Shown: one piece after another, positions 35,523-44,379 of the stretch | Numbering within the stretch: the first letter of the stretch is position 1 | Layout: the number at the start of each line of letters is the position of its first letter | From: Actinocrispum wychmicini | GTDB lineage: Bacteria; Actinomycetota; Actinomycetes; Mycobacteriales; Pseudonocardiaceae | Assembly (NCBI RefSeq): GCF_004345645.1 | Contig: NZ_SLWS01000002.1 | Coordinates: 186,001-250,000 of the forward strand | Direction: 5' to 3' | Length of the DNA stretch: 64,000 nucleotides | The notes under the pieces: model-generated | The model's database searches: none | The model's input: only the letters and a program-made list of their open reading frames with translations | What the model was told of the DNA's origin: nothing | Position numbers and translations under genes: made by a program

Positions 35523-37697
35523 TCAGTCGTCACCCTCGGCCCCCAGCGCCCGGTTCCATGCCACATGCACAACGGTTTCCGTGCGTACGGCCGCGGCCGC
35601 GGCGAGCGCCGCGAACTCCGGTGTGCCCGCTGCCTTGTCGAAGGCGGCCGGATCCCACCAGTAAGCCAGCCCGTAGTACGTTCCGGGTTCCTGGAACGAC
35701 CGGTTGAGATCGGCGTAGCCGAACCCGTAGGTGTCGGCGATCACCTTGGCGTACCTGTCGAACGCGGCCTCGAACGCGAGGGGGTCGCCGGTCGTGAACG
35801 TGCACACCTGCATCAGCGGCACATCGAACTGTGCGCGCTCACCGGCGGCCTCGCCGGCGTTCACCCGCCGGACGTTCTTGCACAGCACCACTTCGGCTTT
35901 CTCCAGCAGGCCACGCATGACCGTCTGGTGGGACCGGAACTCTTCGGACGTGGTGACCGCGAGAAACGTGTCCTTCGAAGTCCACCAGCCGAAGTTCAGG
36001 TACACCCGTGGGTCGTCGGCGAGCCGGACTGCCTGGTGGGCACCGAATCCGTCCCGGGCCCGCATGTACTCCACGTGCTCCAGGAAGAAGGCCTCGAACG
36101 CGGCCGGGTCGTCCCTGGTGGTGAAACGCGCGACGGCGGTAACGAGGTTGTCCAGGTCCTCGGCGGTCTTCTCGGCCATGGTTCTCCTTGAGATCAGCTC
36201 GGCGCGCAGCGCGCGGCGGGACAGCTTGCCGTTGGTGGTGCGAGGGATCGCCCCGACCACCTCGAAATGCCGGACCCTCTGGTAGTAGGGCACCCGCATG
36301 GCCAGATGGGCTTCGAGATCGTCGACGGCCGCACCGTCCTGCAGGACGACGAACGCGGCCGCGTACGCGCCGCTGAACTCGTCGGGGTAGTCCACGACGG
36401 CGCAGTCGCGCACGCCGGGACATTCGCTCAGCACTCGCTCTACTTCGGACGGTGAGACCAGGTAGTTGTCGCACTTGAAGACGTCCTTGATCCGGTCGAC
36501 CACGACGAGCCTGCCATCGTCGTCGAGCCGGCCGATGTCGCCGGTGGCGAACCAGCCCTCGTCGTCCACTCCGCTGTCGTGCTCGCTGTAGCCGAGCATG
36601 ACCTGCGGGCCCCGCACCTGGATCTCGCCTTCGGCGCCCGCGGCGACCGGCTCGCCGGTGCCGGGGTCGACGATGCGGCACTCGGTGTCGGCGACCGGGC
36701 GCCCTACCGTGCCCACCGCGGGATCCAGCGGCGTGGCCGAATGGGTCAGCGGTGAGGTCTCGGCCAGCCCGTATCCCTGGAACACCGGTATGCCGAAGTG
36801 ATCGGCCAAAGTGGACGCCGCGGCCGGGGCGAGCGCGGACCCGCCGGAGGCGATCGCCCGGACGGTGGTCAGCCGCAACTCGGGCAAGCGGGGGTGGCCG
36901 GCCAGTTTGGTCAGTCGCATCGGGATGCTGTAGTAGTGCGTGGCTCCGGCCGTGTTCGCCAGCTCGACCGCCTTGACCACATCCCATTCCTGGCACAGCA
37001 CCTGGGTCGCGGCCGCGTGCACGGCCGAGTTCAGGTGCATCAGGTGGTATTTGGGCAGATGGTTGAGCACCACGGAGGTTTCGTCCACCAGGTGCGCGAC
37101 GGCGGTCTGGGCGGCGTTGACCACCAGGTTCGCCTGGGACAGCCGGCACCCTTTGGGAGGCCCCGTGGTGCCGCTGGTGAACAGGACGCACGCGGTCCGC
37201 GCCGGCGGCACGGGCTCGGTTCGCGAGATGTCGTAGGCGGCCACGAGGTCGTCGAGTGTGCGCACCGCGCCTGCCTGGGCGGCAGGGCCAGGACCGATCA
37301 GGATGGCCTCGGCCAGCAATGGCAACCGGTGCGCGATGCGGCGGACACGTTCGAAAAGCACATCGGTCACGAACACCAGCCGTGCCTTCGAGGTGACCAG
37401 CAGATGCTCCAGCTCGTGCTCGGTGAGCAACGGATTGAGGGGCGCGACGGTCTTGCCCGCCCGGATCGCACCGTGGAAGGCGACGGCGAAATCCGGGTGC
37501 AGCGGTGACGCGAGGGCGATCACGTCAGGTTCCGTGCCCAGCAAACGAACCAGCGCCGTCGCGGCCGCCGAGACACTCGAATCGAGCTCGGCGAACGTCA
37601 CGTCCCCGTAATGGGCACGCAGTGCGACCCCGTCCGGGCGCCGCGCCGCCGCGGCCGACACCAAGCCGTCCACGCTCGACGGCAGGGACTCAGCCAC
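35523..37697 (-). CDS. Acyl-CoA ligase fused in frame to a didomain ABM-like region
   Basis: A 724-residue frame. Residues 1 to about 505 form an ANL acyl-CoA ligase: ACVLFTSGTTGPPKGCRLS, VFQGYGLAETSP, GWFATGDIGRLDDDGRLVV, the hinge DRIKDVFK and the C-terminal RTTNGKLSRRALRAEL. Without any stop the frame runs on through ISRRT into MAEKTAEDLDNLV and about 218 residues with two ABM/dimeric-barrel halves (DDPAAFEAFFLEHVEYM; GDPLAFEAAFDRYAKVI). MtmL/OxyH-type ligases in related clusters stand alone. The GTG start at 37697 overlaps the ARO/CYC stop by 8 bases. An internal SD-ATG (36179) could make the ABM part separately. The catalytic A10-type Lys lies in GKLSRR. Confidence 0.85.
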   Translation of the reverse strand: MAESLPSSVDGLVSAAAARRPDGVALRAHYGDVTFAELDSSVSAAATALVRLLGTEPDVIALASPLHPDFAVAFHGAIRAGKTVAPLNPLLTEHELEHLLVTSKARLVFVTDVLFERVRRIAHRLPLLAEAILIGPGPAAQAGAVRTLDDLVAAYDISRTEPVPPARTACVLFTSGTTGPPKGCRLSQANLVVNAAQTAVAHLVDETSVVLNHLPKYHLMHLNSAVHAAATQVLCQEWDVVKAVELANTAGATHYYSIPMRLTKLAGHPRLPELRLTTVRAIASGGSALAPAAASTLADHFGIPVFQGYGLAETSPLTHSATPLDPAVGTVGRPVADTECRIVDPGTGEPVAAGAEGEIQVRGPQVMLGYSEHDSGVDDEGWFATGDIGRLDDDGRLVVVDRIKDVFKCDNYLVSPSEVERVLSECPGVRDCAVVDYPDEFSGAYAAAFVVLQDGAAVDDLEAHLAMRVPYYQRVRHFEVVGAIPRTTNGKLSRRALRAELISRRTMAEKTAEDLDNLVTAVARFTTRDDPAAFEAFFLEHVEYMRARDGFGAHQAVRLADDPRVYLNFGWWTSKDTFLAVTTSEEFRSHQTVMRGLLEKAEVVLCKNVRRVNAGEAAGERAQFDVPLMQVCTFTTGDPLAFEAAFDRYAKVIADTYGFGYADLNRSFQEPGTYYGLAYWWDPAAFDKAAGTPEFAALAAAAAVRTETVVHVAWNRALGAEGDD
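36177..36189 (-). promoter_or_regulatory. Internal ribosome-binding site and ATG inside the ligase-ABM frame
   Basis: On the minus strand AAGGAG (36189-36184) stands four bases before an in-frame ATG (36179-36177), at the joint between the ligase and the ABM-like region. This is as good as any start signal in the cluster. The 218-residue ABM-like protein may therefore be translated alone as well as, or instead of, as part of the fusion. Confidence 0.6.
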
Positions 37698-38610
37698 GGC
37701 CTGCTCCCGTGACGTGTGCGGACGCCGCATTGAGCGTGGCAAGACTGTTGGCGCCCAAGGCCGACCGGATCAGCTCACCGGCCTGCGCGAGCCCGGCGTC
37801 CGGCCCGAGAACCGTGCCGACCGCGTCCGGGTTGATCCGCACCTGATGCCGGGACACGGCCACGACCTCGTCGCCGTCCTGCCGCAGCAGCCACCTTCCG
37901 GCGTGGGCCGCCATGAGCGCGGGTGTTTCGGTCTGCTTGTAGGCGATCCTCGACGGAGCCGTGCAGATCCGGACAGACGAGGTGGTGTGCACACCGCCGT
38001 CCTTGGTACGGGTGTTCATCCGCATCCGCTGCACCCCTTGCGGGTCCTCCACGAGGTCCATACTGTCCACGTGCGACAATCTGGTCGGCCATTCCGCCGC
38101 CCGGTAAAGGAAGTCGTACATCTCCTGCAGCGGCGTCGATGTCCGTACCTCGTCGGTGAAGTCGAGGAACGCCCCCGCCGGCGCCGCCACCGCGGCCGCG
38201 AGCGCGGCCAGTTCCGCATGGCTGTTCGTGTCGACGGCCTTGGCGATCCAGGCGAGCGCCTCCTCATCGTCGCCCAGCGCGCGGAAGTCGTGTGTGAGCG
38301 ACACTTCCGTACGGTCCCCGGCCGGGGTGAGCACCCACTCACCGCCCATCTCCGCCACCGGCGGCGCGGACAGCTCCTGCAGGAAACCGATCCGCAGCGC
38401 GCCGGGGTCCAGGGTCCGCCGGGACACCCAGGTCTTGACGGTGCCGTTGGCCAGAGCGCACAGCCGGATACGTTCTTTGCCATCGTGCAAGGAAAGCCGC
38501 TCGGCGTCGATGGTCGGCCCAAAGGTCGCCGGCCACAGCGTTACGTCGGCGAGCAGTTCGTACACCGACTCGGCCGCGGCCGGGACGGTCACCCGGTGTT
38601 CGACGTGCAT
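37690..38610 (-). CDS. Didomain aromatase/cyclase (ActVII-like)
   Basis: A 306-residue SRPBCC didomain protein starting MHVEHRVTVPAAAESVYELL, with the first-domain YxLLADVTLWPATFGPT and a second domain around residue 170 (TPLQEMYDFLYRAAEWPTRL). These enzymes dehydrate and aromatise the first ring after C9 reduction by the KR, whose gene lies immediately upstream in the operon. A GGAGAG lies near ATG 38610. With the other didomain gene at 30780 the cluster has two such proteins. Confidence 0.92.
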   Translation of the reverse strand: MHVEHRVTVPAAAESVYELLADVTLWPATFGPTIDAERLSLHDGKERIRLCALANGTVKTWVSRRTLDPGALRIGFLQELSAPPVAEMGGEWVLTPAGDRTEVSLTHDFRALGDDEEALAWIAKAVDTNSHAELAALAAAVAAPAGAFLDFTDEVRTSTPLQEMYDFLYRAAEWPTRLSHVDSMDLVEDPQGVQRMRMNTRTKDGGVHTTSSVRICTAPSRIAYKQTETPALMAAHAGRWLLRQDGDEVVAVSRHQVRINPDAVGTVLGPDAGLAQAGELIRSALGANSLATLNAASAHVTGAGRG

Positions 38611-38633
38611 GGACTGCCTCTCTCCGGAGATGT

Positions 38634-39422
38634 TCAGTAGTTGCCGAGGCCGCCGCAGATGTTGACGGCCTGGGCGGTGACCGGACCAGCGTCGTCGGAG
38701 ACCAGGTAGGCGACCATGGCGGCCACCTCCTCGGGCGCCGTGTAGCGACCGAGCGGGATCTTGGCCTCGAACCGCTGCAGCACGGCGTCCTCGGTGATCC
38801 CCCAGTGCGCCGCGTACCCTTGGCGAACCCGTTGCGCCATTGCCGTTTCCACGTAGCCCGGACACACCGCGTTCACGGTGACACCGGTCTTGGCCAGTTC
38901 CAGGCCGACGGCTTTGGTGAAGCCGACCACGCCGTGCTTGGACGCCGAGTACGGCGCGCCGAGCACGACGCCCTGTTTGCCGCCGGTGGATGCGATGTTC
39001 ACGATCCGGCCCCACCCCCGCTCGATCATCCCGCCCGCGCCGAGCACCTGGCGGGTCAGCAAGAACACGCTGGTCAGGTTGGTGGCTAGCACGTCGTTCC
39101 ACAGCTCGTCGGTCAACTCGGCCGTCACCCCGCCGCCGCTGCGGCCCGCGTTGTTGACCAGCACGTCGATCCGCCCATACCGCGCCACAGCCTCGTCGAC
39201 GAGTTGCGCGACGGAATCCGCGGACCGCACGTCACACGCCGCACCTGCGACGTCCATTCCCTTTTCGCGCAGGCGATCGACGGTCGAGTTCACGTCGTCC
39301 TTGCTGCGGGCGCAGAGGAATACGGCATGCTGCCGCTCAGCGAGTGCCGTCGCCGAGGCGAGTCCTATCCCACTGGTGGCACCGGTGACCAGGGCGACCC
39401 GTTTGTCCCCGCGCACACTCAT
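38634..39422 (-). CDS. Polyketide C9-type ketoreductase (ActIII-like)
   Basis: A 262-residue SDR that follows the ActIII pattern: VALVTGATSGIGLASA, FLCARSKDDV, VNNAGRSGGGVTAEL, NIASTGGKQGVVLGAPYSASK (Ser, Tyr and Lys present) and the C-terminal AVNICGGLGNY. ActIII-type KRs reduce the first carbonyl and set the first-ring folding. It is the first gene of the minus-strand operon read from the 39471-39499 SARP site. Confidence 0.95.
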   Translation of the reverse strand: MSVRGDKRVALVTGATSGIGLASATALAERQHAVFLCARSKDDVNSTVDRLREKGMDVAGAACDVRSADSVAQLVDEAVARYGRIDVLVNNAGRSGGGVTAELTDELWNDVLATNLTSVFLLTRQVLGAGGMIERGWGRIVNIASTGGKQGVVLGAPYSASKHGVVGFTKAVGLELAKTGVTVNAVCPGYVETAMAQRVRQGYAAHWGITEDAVLQRFEAKIPLGRYTAPEEVAAMVAYLVSDDAGPVTAQAVNICGGLGNY

Positions 39423-39470
39423 CTTTGTTTCCTTCCTGTCGGCCTGCCGGGGCAGCGTCCGCCCGGCCGG

Positions 39471-39499
39471 TCGAGACCCGGTGGACGAACGCTCGACCT
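39471..39499 (+). promoter_or_regulatory. SARP-type triple heptamer repeat D (ketoreductase operon / SnoaL-P450-rmlA operon)
   Basis: TCGAGAC (39471), TGGACGA (39482) and TCGACCT (39493) stand at exact 11-base steps in the 150-base gap between divergent genes. No strong -10 is visible at the usual spacing. This is the fourth such site, again read on the plus strand. Confidence 0.65.
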
Positions 39500-39572
39500 G
39501 AGTTTCCAGCCGTCATCGACCGGCCATTGAGAGCGGGCGAAGAGCCTGTCGGCGAACGAAAGGAGAACACCG

Positions 39573-39998
39573 ATGACTGACTTGCCGGAACTCTCGGTCC
39601 GCCGGTTCTACGCGCGCCAGATGCACCTACTCGATGACGGTGATGTCACCGGCTGGGCTCAGACCTTCACCGAGACGGGTTCCTTCGCCTCGAACGCCAT
39701 GCCAGCCGCGGTGGCCGGCCGGGACGCCATCGCGAAAGCCGCTGGCGAGACCACGGCGGCCCTCGCGAGGGACAAGCTCCGGCGCAGGCACTGGATCGGG
39801 ATGCTCGCGATCACGGCCGGCGACGACGACACCGTCCGGGTGCGCAGCTACGCGCTGGTGATCCAGACCCCCATCGGTGGCACGCCCACCGTACTGGCCA
39901 GCACCACGTGCGACGACCTGCTGGTCGCGCACGGCGACGACTGGCTGGTCGCCGACCGGGTGATCGCCCGGGACGATCTTGACGGAGTTTCCCCATGA
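39573..39998 (+). CDS. SnoaL/NTF2-like protein
   Basis: A 141-residue cone-fold protein starting MTDLPELSVRRFYARQMHLL, with the RRRHWIGMLAI and DLLVAHGDDWLVADRVIARDD strands usual for the SnoaL_4/ring-hydroxylating beta-subunit-like group. In polyketide clusters such proteins act as aldol cyclases, ketal formers or cofactor-free hydroxylation partners (SnoaW/AclR types). Start 39573 follows GAAAGGAGAA. Overlaps the P450 start by four bases (ATGA). Confidence 0.75.
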   Translation: MTDLPELSVRRFYARQMHLLDDGDVTGWAQTFTETGSFASNAMPAAVAGRDAIAKAAGETTAALARDKLRRRHWIGMLAITAGDDDTVRVRSYALVIQTPIGGTPTVLASTTCDDLLVAHGDDWLVADRVIARDDLDGVSP

Positions 39999-41143
39999 CC
40001 ATCGCCCCGCTGGCCCAGTCCGACAGCGGTATTTGCTCCCCCGATCCCTATCCACCGCTGCGGCGGTTACGGTCGACCGCGCCCCTGGTGCGCGTGCGGA
40101 CCAGTTTCATGGGCGAGGTGTGGGTGGTCGCCCGCCACGACCTCGCCCGGCGGTTGCTGGCCGATCCCCGCTTCAGCCGCAGACGGGCCGACGACGGCGA
40201 TGTGGCCGCGGTCGACTCCGATCCGCCGGACCACACCCGCATCCGTGGCCTGATCCGCAAGGCGTTCACCTACCGGCGGATCGAGCAACTGCGGCCGTGG
40301 CTCGAACGAACCGTCGAGGAGATGCTCGACGACATCGCGCCCCATGGGCACGCGGACATGCTGGAGGCACTGGCGTATCCACTCCCCATCGCGGTCATCT
40401 GCGAGCTGCTGGGCGCACCCGCCGCCGACCGCCGGGACGTGCGCAGCCGTACCGAGAAGATCCTCGCCGGCGAGGTGGCGGAGAACCGCGAAGAGGTCTA
40501 CGACCGGACCAAGCAGTACATCGAGAAGCTCATCGCGGACAAACGTGCACACCCTGGTGACGACCTGATGAGCGCGCTCATCGCGGCCAGGGACGGCGAC
40601 GCCCGGCTCAGCGAACCCGAACTGGTGGAGCTGGGGATCGCCTTGATCGCCGCGGGCTATGCGACGACGACGAATCTCATCGGCAACGGCATCCACACCC
40701 TGCTGACCCATCCCGGCCAGTTCGCCCTGCTGCGTCGGTACCCCAAGCTGATCCGGTCGGCGGTCGAGGAGTTCCTCCGGTTCGAGAGCCCGTTCAGCGC
40801 GGCGGGCCAGATCGCCAGGCAGGACATGGAGATCGACGGCATACCGATCGCCGAGGGCGACGTGGTGCTGGTGTCGTTCGCCGGGGCCAACCGCGATCCG
40901 GCGTGCTTCACCGATCCCGATCAGCTCGACATCACCCGCGATCCCAACCCGCACCTGGCCTTCTCACACGGCATCCACCACTGCGTCGGCGCTCCGCTGG
41001 CCAGGCTGGAGGCCGAAGTGGCGATCTCGGCCGTGGTCCGCCGGTTTCCCGATCTGCGCCTCGATGGTCCCGCCGAGTGGCGGGCGAACATCATGCGCGG
41101 CCTGCACACGCTGCCGGTACGGTTCGAGGTGGCCGCGCGATGA
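39995..41143 (+). CDS. Cytochrome P450
   Basis: A 382-residue P450: DSDPPDHTRIRGLIRKAFT (C-helix), the I-helix ALIAAGYATTTNLIGNGI with Ala-Gly and a Thr, ExxR in VEEFLRFES, and the haem site FSHGIHHCVGAPLARLE with the Cys ligand. It probably oxidises the aglycone or the sugar late in the pathway using host ferredoxin. It is part of the SnoaL-P450-rmlA operon. Stop TGA (41141-41143) overlaps the rmlA ATG (41140). Confidence 0.93.
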   Translation: MTIAPLAQSDSGICSPDPYPPLRRLRSTAPLVRVRTSFMGEVWVVARHDLARRLLADPRFSRRRADDGDVAAVDSDPPDHTRIRGLIRKAFTYRRIEQLRPWLERTVEEMLDDIAPHGHADMLEALAYPLPIAVICELLGAPAADRRDVRSRTEKILAGEVAENREEVYDRTKQYIEKLIADKRAHPGDDLMSALIAARDGDARLSEPELVELGIALIAAGYATTTNLIGNGIHTLLTHPGQFALLRRYPKLIRSAVEEFLRFESPFSAAGQIARQDMEIDGIPIAEGDVVLVSFAGANRDPACFTDPDQLDITRDPNPHLAFSHGIHHCVGAPLARLEAEVAISAVVRRFPDLRLDGPAEWRANIMRGLHTLPVRFEVAAR

Positions 41144-42195
41144 AGGCTCTCGTGCTCGCGGGCGGCAGTGGCACACGCCTGCGGCCGTTCAGCCACTCCA
41201 TGCCCAAGCAGCTGTTCCCGGTGGCCGGCAAACCGGTGCTGCTGCACTGCCTGGAGAACATCCGGCAGGCCGGTATCCGCGAGGTCGGCCTGGTGGTCGG
41301 CGGCAGGCACGAGGAGATCCGCGCGGCCGTGGCAGCGTGCGGGCTCGACCTGTCGATCACGTACATCCCGCAGGCCGCGCCCCTGGGCCTGGCGCACTGC
41401 GTGCTGATCGCCAGGCAGTTCCTCGCCGACGAGGACTTCGTGATGTACCTGGGCGACAACGTGCTCGCCGAGGGGATCGCCGATCTCGCCGAACGGTTCC
41501 GGGCCTGTCCGGCGCAGGCGCAGATCACCGTCACCAAGGTCGCCAACCCACAGGAGTACGGCGTGGCCGAGGTGGACCATGACGGGCGCGTCATGCGGCT
41601 GACCGAGAAACCCCGCACTCCGGCGACGGATCTCGCGGTCATCGGCGTCTACTTCCTCACTCCGGCCGTGCATGAGGCGGTCCGGCGTGTCCAGCCGAGT
41701 GCGCGCGGCGAGCTGGAGATCACCGACGTGTTGCAGGATCTGGTCACGCAGGGGGCGGACGTGCGCGCCGAGGTGTTCTCGGGCTACTGGAAGGACACCG
41801 GCAGTATCGAGGACGTCCTCGATTGCAACCGGGTCCTGCTGGACGCCATACCGACGGCCAACCTGGGTGCGGTGGACGGTACGAGCCAGGTGACCGGGCC
41901 CGTGGTGGTCGAAGCGGGGGCGCGGATCCTCAACTCCCGGGTCGTCGGCCCGGTGACGATCGGCGCGGAGACCGTGATCGTCGACAGTGAGATCGGCCCC
42001 TACGTCTCGGTCGGGGCACGGTGCCGGCTCGGCCGGGCCGGTATCACCGATTCGATCGTGCTGGACGACGCCCGCGTACACGACGTCCGGGAGCTGCGCG
42101 GCTCGATCGTCGGCCGGTCGGCCGAGGTGACGAGCTCGGGGACCACCAGGCGCCGGGTCATCCTTGGTGATCACTCCAGCATGCGGATCCCTTGA
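41140..42195 (+). CDS. rmlA: Glucose-1-phosphate thymidylyltransferase (long form)
   Basis: A 351-residue nucleotidyltransferase starting MKALVLAGGSGTRLRPFSHS, with PKQLFPVAGKPVL, YLGDNVLAEGI and a C-terminal left-handed beta-helix (hexapeptide-like repeats from about residue 245). It makes dTDP-glucose, the first step for the deoxysugar. The longer form with the beta-helix is common in actinomycete antibiotic clusters. The matching 4,6-dehydratase (RmlB) is not in the window and must be supplied elsewhere. Confidence 0.92.
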   Translation: MKALVLAGGSGTRLRPFSHSMPKQLFPVAGKPVLLHCLENIRQAGIREVGLVVGGRHEEIRAAVAACGLDLSITYIPQAAPLGLAHCVLIARQFLADEDFVMYLGDNVLAEGIADLAERFRACPAQAQITVTKVANPQEYGVAEVDHDGRVMRLTEKPRTPATDLAVIGVYFLTPAVHEAVRRVQPSARGELEITDVLQDLVTQGADVRAEVFSGYWKDTGSIEDVLDCNRVLLDAIPTANLGAVDGTSQVTGPVVVEAGARILNSRVVGPVTIGAETVIVDSEIGPYVSVGARCRLGRAGITDSIVLDDARVHDVRELRGSIVGRSAEVTSSGTTRRRVILGDHSSMRIP

Positions 42196-42204
42196 CCCTG
42201 GTGG

Positions 42205-42245
42205 CCCTGGGAGACAGGCACCAGTCCGGTCCCTGTCTCCCAGGG
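42205..42245. terminator. Hairpin between rmlA and the SARP gene
   Basis: Bases 42205-42218 and 42232-42245 form a perfect 14-bp stem with a 13-base loop, between the rmlA stop (42195) and the convergent SARP stop (42251). It marks the right end of the SARP-controlled biosynthetic block. Confidence 0.75.
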
Positions 42246-42250
42246 GCGAG

Positions 42251-44131
42251 TCAAGCCGCGCTGTCGTCCACCGTGGATACCCTGGCTGCCGGTTCCTGGC
42301 GTCCCCGTAACGATCTCGCGGCCACGCCAAGAAGCGACGGCAGCAGATAGTCTGGCTCGGCGGGCTCGTCCTGCTCGGTTCGCAGGACCAGCAACTGCGC
42401 GTCCAGCAACTGTTCCAGGACCGCCTCCGCATGGATCCTGCTCAACCCGAGCGTCTGTTCCACCGCACTGGCGCGCAAGGTGGTCATCCGGCGGGACGCG
42501 AGGAGATGAAACGTGTCCCGGGCGACGGGGCCGAGCCGGGCGCAAGTGGTCCGTACGCTGCGCAACAGCTCGCTGCCGAATTCACCGAACTCACCGAACT
42601 CGCCGAACGGGTCGCCGCTGGTCGCGAACCGGTTGGTGAAATGCTCGACCGCGCCGGCGGGTTTGCCGCTCAGCCGCGACGCCACGGCCCGGACGGCCAA
42701 CGGCCAGTGGTCGCACAGTTCCGCCAGCTGCTTCGCCGAGGCCAGCTCGGCGTCCACGATCTGTGCGCCCACGATCTTCCTGAGCAGTTCCACGCTCTCG
42801 TCCACAGTGAACGAGCCGAGCTGGACCACGTGTGCCCCGCCGGCCACGTTCAGCCGCATCCGGCTGGTGATCAGCATCGTGCAGCCTTTGCCCGCCGGTT
42901 GCAGTGCCCGCAGTTGCGCGGCGGTGTCGACGTCGTCGAGGACGACCAGCACCCTGCGGTCGGCCGTCCACGTACGGTACATCGCGGCGAGCTCCGCCAC
43001 TCTGACCGAGCTGGGCGGCTCAGCTATGCCACAGGCGCGCAGCATCCTGCGCAGGACGGTCTCGATGGCGTTCGGCTGGCCTGCCACTGTGCCGAGCTCT
43101 TCGTAGAACTGCCCGTCCGGAAAAAAAGGGCGCAACCGCCGCGCCGCGTGGATGGCGAAGGTCGTCTTCCCGATGCCCGGCGGGCCGACCACTTCGATCA
43201 ACGGCACCTGCGCGGCCGTGTCGGCGCGGGTGAACGGTGCGGTCAGCGCGGCGAGCTCCGCGCCTCGGCCGACGAAGTCCGCGATCTCGGCCGGCAGCTG
43301 GGCGGGCGCCCGCGACAGCTGCACACTTCCCTTGGGCGTCGCGGGCTCGTCGATCAGGGACGCCTCGTCGGTGAGGATCGAGTAGTGCAGGTCCTGCAGC
43401 TTGGCCGCGGGTTCGAGGCCGTACTCGGCCACCAGCCGCTGCCTGGTCCGCTGGTACGTGTCCAGGGCGGCGGTCCGCTGTCCGGAACGCACCAGCGCGA
43501 GCATGAGCTTGGCGACGAACCCTTCGTGCGTCGGGTCGGTCTCCACCAGCGCCCGCAGCTCGTCGAGCAACACGTTGTGCCGCCCGAACTGCAGGTTGAT
43601 CCCGAGCCACATGTCCAGCGCGGACCGGTGCATCTCCTCCATCCGGTGCACCTCGGCGGACAGCACCGGGCCGACAGTCACGTCCGCGAGGACCGGGCCC
43701 GTGTACAGCGCGAGGGCCTCGGAGAGCTTGGCCTCGGCGTCCTCCAGCAGGTTGAGCCGGTAGTCCGTGGTGGCACGGGCCACAAGGCTGCCGAACTGCC
43801 TGACGTCCAGCCAGTCGTCCGGTCCGAGCCGCAGTTCGTAGCCGGACGGCCTGGTGAGCACCGCGGTGCCCTCGCCCGGGCCGCTCTCCGCCCGGTCGTA
43901 GGCCAGGCCAAAGTGCCTGCGCAGGTGGTAGATGTAGGTGTGCATCGTGGTACGGGCGCTGCGCGGCGGACTGTTGTCCCACAGCTCCTGGACCAGGCGC
44001 TCACATCGGATGATTCGGTTTGCGTCGAGCAGCAACAGGGCCAGCACCCGTCGCGGCATTCGTGCGGTCGGCGTAATGGACGTGCCGCCGCCAGTGTGAA
44101 CCTGTAACGAATCGAACAGCTTAAAACGCAT
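42251..44131 (-). CDS. SARP-family activator with NB-ARC ATPase domain
   Basis: A 626-residue AfsR-type regulator. The N-terminal winged helix begins MRFKLFDSLQVHTGGGTSI and carries PRRVLALLLLDANRIIRCE. A bacterial transcriptional activation domain follows (about 95-245). The NB-ARC part has Walker A VGPPGIGKTTFAIHAARRL and Walker B RVLVVLDDVDT. The TPR repeat domain of AfsR is missing, so it is mid-sized. Near residue 510 a 9-base tandem repeat encodes FGEFGEFGEFG. It should bind the 11-base-spaced heptamer sites at 9943, 20783, 31773 and 39471 and activate the cluster. Its own upstream region (44132-44340) shows no such box. Confidence 0.9.
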   Translation of the reverse strand: MRFKLFDSLQVHTGGGTSITPTARMPRRVLALLLLDANRIIRCERLVQELWDNSPPRSARTTMHTYIYHLRRHFGLAYDRAESGPGEGTAVLTRPSGYELRLGPDDWLDVRQFGSLVARATTDYRLNLLEDAEAKLSEALALYTGPVLADVTVGPVLSAEVHRMEEMHRSALDMWLGINLQFGRHNVLLDELRALVETDPTHEGFVAKLMLALVRSGQRTAALDTYQRTRQRLVAEYGLEPAAKLQDLHYSILTDEASLIDEPATPKGSVQLSRAPAQLPAEIADFVGRGAELAALTAPFTRADTAAQVPLIEVVGPPGIGKTTFAIHAARRLRPFFPDGQFYEELGTVAGQPNAIETVLRRMLRACGIAEPPSSVRVAELAAMYRTWTADRRVLVVLDDVDTAAQLRALQPAGKGCTMLITSRMRLNVAGGAHVVQLGSFTVDESVELLRKIVGAQIVDAELASAKQLAELCDHWPLAVRAVASRLSGKPAGAVEHFTNRFATSGDPFGEFGEFGEFGSELLRSVRTTCARLGPVARDTFHLLASRRMTTLRASAVEQTLGLSRIHAEAVLEQLLDAQLLVLRTEQDEPAEPDYLLPSLLGVAARSLRGRQEPAARVSTVDDSAA

Positions 44132-44379
44132 CGGTTCCCCCTGAACCAGAATTGCCTTTTCGTCTCACGCGGCCCCCCATGACCACGAAGCGGAGCAGCT
44201 TCACTGCGAACTGTCATGAACTGCGCTCGCTGCAATTGATTGAACCATCTACTACAACCGCACATCACGACAAGATCTGTTCACGTACTCAAGCCGGGAC
44301 GATGTTACCCAAACGAACAGGGAACTGGTCAAGTCCCTGTTGGCGTGACTTGTTGATCTTGTTGATTGGTGCGGTGCCT

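Noticed and set aside
42431..44107. A 558-residue frame antisense to the SARP
   Set aside because: His/Arg/Gln-rich shadow; the SARP has Walker motifs and the winged helix.
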